Origin: Argopecten irradians | Lineage: Eukaryota; Mollusca; Bivalvia; Pectinida; Pectinidae | NCBI RefSeq assembly: GCF_041381155.1 | Contig: NC_091147.1 | Coordinates: 16,653,318-16,717,317, forward strand | Direction: 5' to 3' | DNA length: 64,000 bases | Shown here: in pieces, positions 56,640 through 64,000 of the stretch | Numbering within the stretch: the stretch's first letter is position 1 | How the letters are laid out: every line of letters starts with the position of its first letter | Notes under the pieces: model-generated | Told to the model about the DNA's origin: nothing | Seen by the model: the letters and a program-made list of their open reading frames with translations, nothing else | Databases searched by the model: none | Program-made: the position numbers and the translations under genes

Positions 56640-58690
56640 CCATGACCTAGTCCTTCATTCAAGGTCAAAGGGGTCAAATAAGGCTAAACTCTCTAACTGA
56701 CATCTTGTAACAGTCCTAGAGATCTGATATTGTGCCTGTAGCATGCTGGAATAAAGTGCTACCAAATTTGTTCAAATGAATGACCTGTGATGGCCTTCAT
56801 GCAATGTCATAGGGGTCAAAAAGGCTAAAACCTTTAATCAACGTCTTGTAAATAACTGAGAGCCCTAGAGACTTGTTAATGGGCATGTAGCATGATTGGA
56901 TAAAGAGCTACCAAGTACATGTATGTTCAAATGAATGACCTTGATCTTTCAAAGGTCACAGGGGTCAAATAAACTATTATCTTAAATGTACTTCTACAAT
57001 TTTATACTATATGTTGTATCGCTGTGATGGACATCTTTGATTACTGATCAACTTAAAAAAGAAAAACACTCGGTAGGAACCATATCAGGATAATTTCAAG
57101 CAAGTTTCAGCTAAATCGCACTGGTAGAACTTTAAAAGTTCAAAATGGGATTTCAATATGGCAGCTGTGTCAGCCATCTTAGACTTTTGATAGACCTCAA
57201 AAATAAGAACACTAGGTCGAGACCATGTCAGGATCATTTTTCAGCTAAATCGCACTGAAAGAACTTGAGAAGAAATTCAAAATGTGAAAAGTTTACCCAC
57301 AGCATATAAGGACGGACGAAATATGCATTTTGTGTCCGATGACCTAATTAACAAATAACCAAGGTAACACTTTTTTCTGTAAAATGTCATGTTCCAATTG
57401 GAAATATGGGTCACATTTCAAATGTGCAATTTTTTTAAAAATATCATTAAAAAATCTTCTTCAAGATCCAAAAAGCCCAGAGACCTAATATTAGGTCTGT
57501 AGCATGCTGACATAAATGACTACTAAGTTTGTTTATATGAATGACCTTGACTTTCATTCAAGGTCACATGGGCCAAAATCCTAAAACTTCCAATGACTTC
57601 TTGTGAAGTTCTAGAATGCCTAGGAACCGAATATTAAGCCAGTGAGTAGCATGCTGACAAAATTAGATACCATGTTTGTTAATATGAAGGACCTTGACCT
57701 TTATTCGAGGTCACATGGGAATAAAAAAAAGTTGAAACCTTCCAATGACTTCTTGTTAAGTTCTAGAAAGCCTAGGAACTTAATATTAGGCCTGTAGCAT
57801 GTTGCAATAAATGACTACCATGTTTTTTGATATGAATGACATTGACCATCATTCAAGGTCAAATGGGTTAAAAACTCATAAAATCTTCAAATGACTTCTG
57901 AGGAAGTTCTAGAAAGCCTAGGAACCTAATATTAATCCAGTAGCATGCTGACATAATTGGCTACCATGTTTATTAATATGAACGACCTTGACCTTTATTC
58001 GAGGTCACATGGGCCAAAAAACCTGAAACCTTCCAATGACTTCTTGTGAAGTTCTAGAAAGCCTAGGAACCTAATATCAGGCCTGTAGCATGTTGACATA
58101 AATGACTACCATGTGTGTTGATATGAATGACATTGACCATCATTCAAGGTCAAATGGGTTAAAAACTTATAAAATCTTCAAATGACTTCTTATGAAGTTC
58201 TAGAAAGCCCAGAACCTAATATTAAGCCAGTAGCATGCTGATATAATTGGCTACCGTGTTTGTTAATGTGAACGACCTTGACCTTTATTTGAGCTCCCAT
58301 GGGCCAAAAAACCTGAAACCTTCCAATGACTTTTTGTGAAGTTTTAGAATGCCTAGGAACATAATATTAGGCCAGTAGCATGTTGCAATAAATGACTACC
58401 ATGTTTTTTTATATGAATGACATTGACCATCATTCAAGGTCAAATGGGTTAAAAACTCATAATATCTTCAAATGACTCCTTATAAAGTTCTAGAAGGCCT
58501 AGAGACCTTATATTAGGCATATTGCACGCTGACATCAATAGTTATCAAGCTTGTTAAAATTATTGACCTTGAACTATATCCGGGATCACAGGGGCCAAAA
58601 TTCCTAAAATCTCTGAACTACTTCTTGTCAAGTTCTGAAAGGCCTACTGTATGTAGAGACTTGAAACTGGACCAGTAGCATGTTGAAATA
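56640..58690 (+). repeat. ~146-bp tandem repeat with AGGTCA half-sites
   Basis: About 10-12 diverged units carrying gaccttgacctt..ttcaaggtcacatggg, tgacttcttgtgaagttcta, and cctaatattaggcctgtagc. A block at 56980-57440 without the standard unit interrupts it. It ends near a T homopolymer at 58692. Confidence 0.75.
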
Positions 58691-58699
58691 ATTTTTTTT

Positions 58700-59345
58700 T
58701 TTTTTTTTAATTAATCTGGTCAATATATTGGTCGATAATAGATCTAACTTAAGTATGCTTTAGTCACACGTTAAGTGGTTCATCGAAGTATCCCATTTTG
58801 TAGTGTAAAACTTCACATTCCTTCTCAAGGTTCATATGCTAATGCTAAAATAATCATCCTTTATTTATGATTTAAATGATCATTTACCGTACATTAGAAA
58901 TTATATTAAACAGATTAAAACATATTCTACGCTTACCTTTATTTTAGTCATCGTATCCATCTTGTTTCTTCGACAGCTTTTCCCACAATTCATTCCATAT
59001 GCAGACGCATCAGCATTTTTATCTTCTAACGCAAAAGATTCCACGCTCTTACATAGTACATGGGGTTACTATTTAAGAGGACCATGTCAACAGTCAATAG
59101 TTGACTATTTAGTATGGAGCATGCGTTGGATATTTATGTTTTGAAATAGAGCTATCATTATGAAGAATTTATCAATTCCCAGAAAAAATGCAAATAATAC
59201 AATCTGATTTCGATAAAAAAAATCCCTGGCCTGAAAACCATTTGAAATATTACAACCGCTAATTATAAAATATATATGGTTGCTTGCTTTTCTCCAGCAA
59301 GAATATAAATGTCAGTGGACTGAACACTGTTAGGGCCTCACATTT
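58700..59345. other. Spacer with a dispersed repeat
   Basis: 59145-59240 (aatagagctatcattatgaa, gaattcccagaaaaaat-like) is related to 40890-40996. No gene supported. Confidence 0.35.
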
Positions 59346-59347
59346 AG

Positions 59348-59680
59348 GCATCCTCGATACTCCCGGGGTTCCGATCACTTACGATCTCTACACCCCTGGA
59401 CTATTTCATGGTGAAATTGAAGGCAGCTCAGCGGAAAACATCTGACCAACCACAGGCTAGCAAAGATTTCCTTTGAAGACTACAGAGAGAGCGACGCTTA
59501 ACATCAAAGCCACACAGTCAACCACAGTGTACTGTTGTACGGATCTTTTGATGCATATGAAAGGACTTAATTACCTGTCCTGTTATGTTGCCTCCAGTTT
59601 TATCACGAGATAGTCCAGGGGTGTAGAGAGATCATAAGTAATCGGAACCCCTGGAGTATCGAGGGTGACATTTAGGTTGC
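59348..59680. mobile_element. 'ccctggagtatcgagg' family MITE, full copy
   Basis: About 60-bp TIRs: left CATCCTCGATACTCCCGGGG ... CTACACCCCTGGACTAT; right ATAGTCCAGGGGTGTAGAG ... CCCTGGAGTATCGAGGGTG. The interior matches 38541-38760. Total about 333 bp. Confidence 0.8.
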
Positions 59681-60028
59681 ATTGGAATAATACAATATCA
59701 TTATTATCAGAAACAGCATTTGGACCCTGGGCATCAAAGTACAGTAGTTATATCATTACTTGATATCACAAAACTCTCTCACACCTTCAATAAACTATCA
59801 CTTCATCTTTCTTCTCTAATATTCACAACAATATTATAAACATTTCATAACAAATGCACACATATCGGTTCAAAGTGCTTTAACTAAGCAATTTAGATTT
59901 AAAATGGTTGTAAAATTCAATCAACAAAGTTTTGAAGTTCATATCAAACATTTTAAAATCTATTGCATTTGAACACTGTACGTGGAACTGATTCAAAAGT
60001 TTGTTCACACGGTCATATTAAGGCTTAA

Positions 60029-63000
60029 TCATCCGACCAATTCAAATTCCTCGTCGCTGTCATCTTGTGATCCTACTTCAGTGAAGCCTGTTCACATACA
60101 AAACCATTCAAGTGTTGTTAAAGGTTGGTCATTATAGATCAAGAAACACTCAATCTTAAACAATATAATCTAAGACTCGGAGCTTTTTATTTTTGAATGG
60201 GTGATAAACATTTGAATTCACAATTTTGCATAACATATAACATCACATTATTAAGAAATATAACTAGAGAAAAATAAAACACCAAGACAGTTTGGCAAAA
60301 ATTCAATCTCCTTCAATTCAAACCATAACATCAATGGGAATAACTCTCGTACGACATGATACCTGATAAAGTTTGTGCAGGACAATTGTTTTTATTGGTG
60401 GTGGAATGATGTCAAAAGTTGATATCCCACGCTATCATCATTTCAATGGGAAGATTACAAAGAGTTACACCACTGGTGATACTAGTACCACACAAACGTT
60501 ATCGGATATCACGTGGTATGTGAATTAGTCAATTTACTGTATATATACATGTAGTTGCTTGTATTCATGGAGGATTCAATTTCACTACAGAAGTATGATA
60601 TTCTATTTCTCACAGACCTGTTGTGGAAGGTGTTAGTCCTGTGTAGGGTTCATATGGAGGCCAGTGAGAGGGTCGATCCTGAAACATTTCAAACATGGGG
60701 GTCTTTTTGGCATCGGTGATGTGTTTACGTGCCTGACAACAAAAGTCTGTGAAATCGTCCTCATTGCGGCAATAGAAACCCTGTAAAAAATGCAAATGTA
60801 AAGTATTCAACAAACTCAACAGACAAAATCATAAACTCTGATCAGGAAAATGTTATTGAAGTTTGAGTGTGATAATCAACAAGGATATTGAAACTTTTCC
60901 AGACAAACAGACACCAACAACATACTATTAACTTACTAAGAATACATACAGTCAAACCTGTCTATAAAGACTACCCAAGAGACTGAGAAAAATTGATCTT
61001 TATAGCCAAGTAGTCAATCAAAAGATTTAACTGTGTTGAATTTGATCATTTGAGTCCCTAAGAAAGTAGTCTTATCATATAAGCAGATGCTCTTTTTTAC
61101 TGTATTTGTTTCCTTTGAGTTACACAAAACTCTAAATAATCTAAGCTTCCCTACACCTAGATGAGTTATATATCTATTCAATATTCCGTGACCTTTATAT
61201 ATACCTACGACTGCTATTGAAGGGTTGAGTACCATGACCTTTATATATAAGTACAGCTGCTATTGAAGGGTCAAGTTCCGTGACCTTTATATATACGTAC
61301 GACTGCTATTGAAGGGTCGAGTTCCGTGACCTTTATATATAAGTACAGCTGCTATTGAAGGGTCAAGTTCCGTGACCTATATATATACGTACGACTGCTA
61401 CTGAAGGGTCAAGTTCCGTGACCTTTATATATACGTACGACTGCTATTGAAGGGTCAAGTTCCGTGACCTTTATATATACGTACGACTGCTATTGAAGGG
61501 TCGAGTTCCGTGACCTTTATATATAAGTACAACTGCTATTGAAGGGTTGAGTTCCATGACCTTTATATATACGTACGACTGCTATTGAAGGGTCGAGTTC
61601 CGTGACCTTTATATATAAGTACAACTGCTATTGAAGGGTTGAGTTCCGTGACCTTTATATATACGTACGACTGCTATTGAAGGGTTGAGTTCCGTGACCT
61701 TTATATATACGTACGACTGCTATTGAAGGGTCGAGTTCCGTGACCTTTATATATACGTACGACTGCTATTGAAGGGTTGAGTTCCGTGACCTTTATATAT
61801 ACGTACGACTGCTATTGAAGGGTTGAGTTCCGTGACCTTTATATATACGTACGACTGCTATTGAAGGGTCGAGTTCCGTGACCTTTATATATACGTACGA
61901 CTGCTATTGAAGGGTCGAGTTCCGTGACCTTTATATATACGTACGACTGCTATTGAAGGGTCGAGTTCCGTGACCTTTATATATATGTACGACTGCTATT
62001 GAAGGGTCGAGTTCCGTGACTTTTATATATACGTACTACTGCTATTGAAGGGTCGAGATCCATGACCTTTATATATAAGTACAGCTGCTATTGAAGGGTC
62101 GAGTTCCGTAACCTTTATATATACGTACGACTGCTATTGAAGGGTCGAGTTCCGTGACTTTTATATATATGTACGACTGCTATTGAAGGGTCGAGTTCCG
62201 TGACCTTTATATATACGTACTACTGCTATTGAAGGGTCGAGTTCCGTGACTTTTATATATATGTACGACCTTTTATATATATGTACGACTGCTATTGAAG
62301 GGTCGAGTTCCGTGACTTTTATATATACGTACGACTGCTATTGAAGGGTCGAGATCCATGACCTTTATATATAAGTACGACTGCTATTGAAGGGTCGAGT
62401 TCCGTGACCTTTATATATACGTACGACTGCTATTGAAGGGTCGAGTTCCGTGACCTTTATATATACGTACGACTGCTATTGAAGGGTCGAGTTCCGTGAC
62501 CTTCATCAGACTAGGATACTGGCAGTGGTAACTCTGGTCATTACTGGTGGGATCGTCTAGATCTGTCATGCCTTGTGTGGTATGAGGATCGAGGAACACC
62601 AACTTATCACCTACAAATAAATGAATTATTAATATTTGTCTTTAAGTCTTGTAAATAATAATGTCACAGTGGTTGTTTTACATTAATTGTAACAGCAAAA
62701 GTAATTTTCATACCTATTAGGTTTAAGAAGCAGAAAAATCAGAGTTCCCTGAGGAAATCCACCAATCTACGGTCAGTGCTAGGCAACTATACCTAACATA
62801 TGATTCTAACTTGAAACCAAGAGGTAGAGAGGTAGTGGTATTATGCAGGAACATCTAATTAACTACACTCTGTCACCTCATGGCATGAAGAAAGAAATAA
62901 TCAAAATGATATCCTATCGATCTACACCAAGCACAGAATTTTATTTGTTCTCTATACTTACCTAAGAACCCTACAAACCAATGGGCATGGTTTGGACGAC

Positions 63001-63040
63001 CTCCTATAATGCCTACACTTTGTTTAAAGGTGAAACATCT
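60029..63040 (-). CDS. ATG4: Autophagy cysteine protease ATG4 (3' half)
   Basis: ATG4 processes and delipidates ATG8/LC3/GABARAP. Minus-strand exons: 63040-62962 (RCFTFKQSVGIIGGRPNHAH and WFVGFLG), 62610-62471 (DKLVFLDPHTTQ ... QSYHCQYP ... ELDPSIAV), 60780-60618 (GFYCRNEDDFTDFCCQARKH ... PMFEMFQ), and 60087-60029 (FTEVGSQDDSDEEFELVG, stop). All junctions are GT-AG and phases agree: 0/1, 1/0, 0/1, 1/stop. DPH supplies the catalytic Asp and His; the catalytic Cys lies in exons beyond the window. The C-terminal EEFELV fits a LIR-type ATG8-binding motif, as in ATG4B FEIL. Overall it is closest to ATG4A/B rather than C/D. The intron between the second and third of these exons carries an array of copies of its own 5' splice site. 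Confidence 0.9.
61190..62510 (-). repeat. 46-bp minisatellite made of an ATG4 exon end plus its splice donor
   Basis: About 28 units. On the minus strand each unit is the last ten codons of the DPHTTQ exon (VTELDPSIAV) followed directly by GTACGTATATATAAAG, the first 16 intron bases. The exon-proximal unit is the genuine exon end (62471). Variants mostly alter the donor (gtacgt, gtactt, gtacat) or single exon bases. Confidence 0.92.
62611..62961 (-). other. ATG4 intron
   Basis: GTAAGT at 62961 (minus) to TTTGTAG before 62610. Nothing else recognised. Confidence 0.7.
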
Positions 63041-63138
63041 CTGTAAGAAAACAAACAAAATGTCAAAACACTTTTAGTTTAAAATAAAATACTTTAAGTT
63101 CATCAACGCCTGATGATGTACGACAATGGCTGTTATTA

Positions 63139-63325
63139 TATTCTGTATAAGTTACAGAGTTATCTGCCCTTGTAACTTGCAGTTAAGTATTGTTTGTGAT
63201 GTCATGTGTTTGCAAGATCAATGCCATCTATTTTTCAGAGAAAATGATATGTGTTTCGCTCACATCAAATATTATAAATGACTTCACAACTAATTCCTAC
63301 CCGAATGTGTAGGTAACTCTTGAAA
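63139..63325. mobile_element. TGACGTCA-family MITE, decayed
   Basis: TATTCTGTATAAGTTACAGA + gttatctgcccttg at the left; gtgtaggtaactcttgaaac at the right. The inner site reads tgtgatgtcatg. Confidence 0.5.
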
Positions 63326-63404
63326 CCAATCCAATAAAGCCACGTGACATCAACAAAATTACTATTTTCTTCTGTCATTTTCCGAGGTATAAGAGAAAAA
63401 TTCT

Positions 63405-63547
63405 CTTTAATATGTGGATATGAAGGACAGGAATATTCTACCCTCGGGATCACAAAATGTAAAACCCTCTGCAAGCCTCATTTTTTTACAACATTCTCTG
63501 ATCCTCCGGTGGTATATCCCTATCCTTCATATCCACATATGATAGAG
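63405..63547. mobile_element. Foldback repeat
   Basis: Left TATGTGGATATGAAGGACAG and right CTATCCTTCATATCCACATA are inverted. The same motif occurs singly at 17908-17935 and, decayed, at 2274. Confidence 0.6.
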
Positions 63548-63817
63548 TTTTATATCATCTGACATATTAGCTGCTTAAGTATCAATCTGTAAATGATACT
63601 AATGTGCAGGCATCTGAAGAATATTAAGGCATTTCATTTAAATCACATCAAATAGCTTGTCACTAGGTAATCTATACCTCTACCCCATCATTTGTATACA
63701 CTTACTGCTGGTCTGATGTTGAAGCTATACATTTGTACATCATATCAGAAAATTACATAATCTTGTTCTGATAAACGTTTACTCTACTAACAGTAACCAA
63801 ATGTATCTAACTGTAGT

Positions 63818-64000
63818 ACTTACTTTTAGATGATCAATATATACAGAGTTGATATCTAGTTAACCCCAGCCTTAGTGGTATAGATCTGTACATATAGTAC
63901 TTACTTTTAGACTATCTAATATATACAGAGTTGATATCAGTTAACCCCAGCCTTAGTGGTATAGATCTGTACATATAATACTTACTTTTAGACTATCTAT
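63818..64000 (-). repeat. ATG4: 81-bp tandem repeat of an ATG4 exon-donor junction (exon at window edge)
   Basis: On the minus strand each unit contains IPLRLGLT-DINSVYI-type coding sequence ending CTAAAA, then GTAAGT; donor hexamers lie at 63818, 63899 and 63980. The peptide matches the ATG4 segment just ahead of the CFTFKQSVGIIGG exon (human ATG4B IPLRLGLTDIN). The two complete units each differ by a 1-base indel from a clean frame, so which copy, or one beyond the edge, is the genuine exon cannot be decided here. Confidence 0.75.

Larger units (their letters stand above)
63041..63823 (-). other. ATG4 intron with MITE and foldback
   Basis: Between the donor at 63823 and the acceptor at 63041. 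Contains a TGACGTCA-family MITE relic (63139-63325) and a foldback (63405-63545). Confidence 0.6.

Noticed and set aside
61190-62510. CRISPR-like array
   Set aside because: Units are contiguous with no unique spacers, the organism is a eukaryote, and the unit is an ATG4 exon-donor junction.

Overview
The window looks like nuclear DNA of a bivalve mollusc (scallop or oyster type). It is AT-rich, intron-bearing and dense in short tRNA-derived SINEs, hairpin MITEs, Penelope-like and LINE remnants and long tandem arrays, with a few animal genes between them. The phylum rests on repeat style and protein character, not on a marker gene. A 10-N assembly gap lies at 40997-41006.

Layout. (1) About 3.55-15.8 kb, plus strand: an unrecognised repeat-protein gene. 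A long exon encodes 13-residue repeats, two small exons encode a coiled coil, and a terminal exon encodes 11-residue (hendecad) coiled-coil repeats. The terminal exon and its downstream flank are duplicated at 15.0-17.4 kb. (2) 17.4-26 kb: repeat territory, with a MITE, a Penelope-like fossil, and a 90-bp satellite split by a 4.3-kb LTR-retrotransposon fossil. (3) 26-32.5 kb: MITEs, one nested in another, and a 2.4-kb TIR element loaded with two kinds of tandem repeat. (4) 32.8-35.4 kb, plus strand: an 869-residue, ten-finger C2H2 zinc-finger protein, followed by a 2-kb minisatellite. (5) 38-49.5 kb: MITEs, a 525-bp perfect tandem duplication, a 62-bp array and a LINE reverse-transcriptase scrap. 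(6) 50.8-52.4 kb, minus strand: an intron-bearing hAT-transposase-like (ZNF862/DUF4371-like) gene with a frame break. (7) 52.8-58.7 kb: a 30/31-bp array and a 146-bp array. (8) 60.0-64.0 kb, minus strand: the 3' half of an ATG4 autophagy protease gene, running off the right edge.

The most striking observation is that several tandem arrays appear to have been seeded by exon edges. The minisatellite behind the zinc-finger gene is a tandem copy of that gene's last 11 codons including the stop, and all four consensus differences are synonymous. A 1.3-kb array inside an ATG4 intron is about 28 copies of the preceding exon's last ten codons plus its 5' splice site. A second ATG4 exon-donor junction is repeated with an 81-bp period at the window edge. 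In the first gene two coding arrays make up most of the protein, and a 36-bp duplication sits at the acceptor of exon 2. Together these suggest a genome in which short segments at exon boundaries are repeatedly amplified in tandem.
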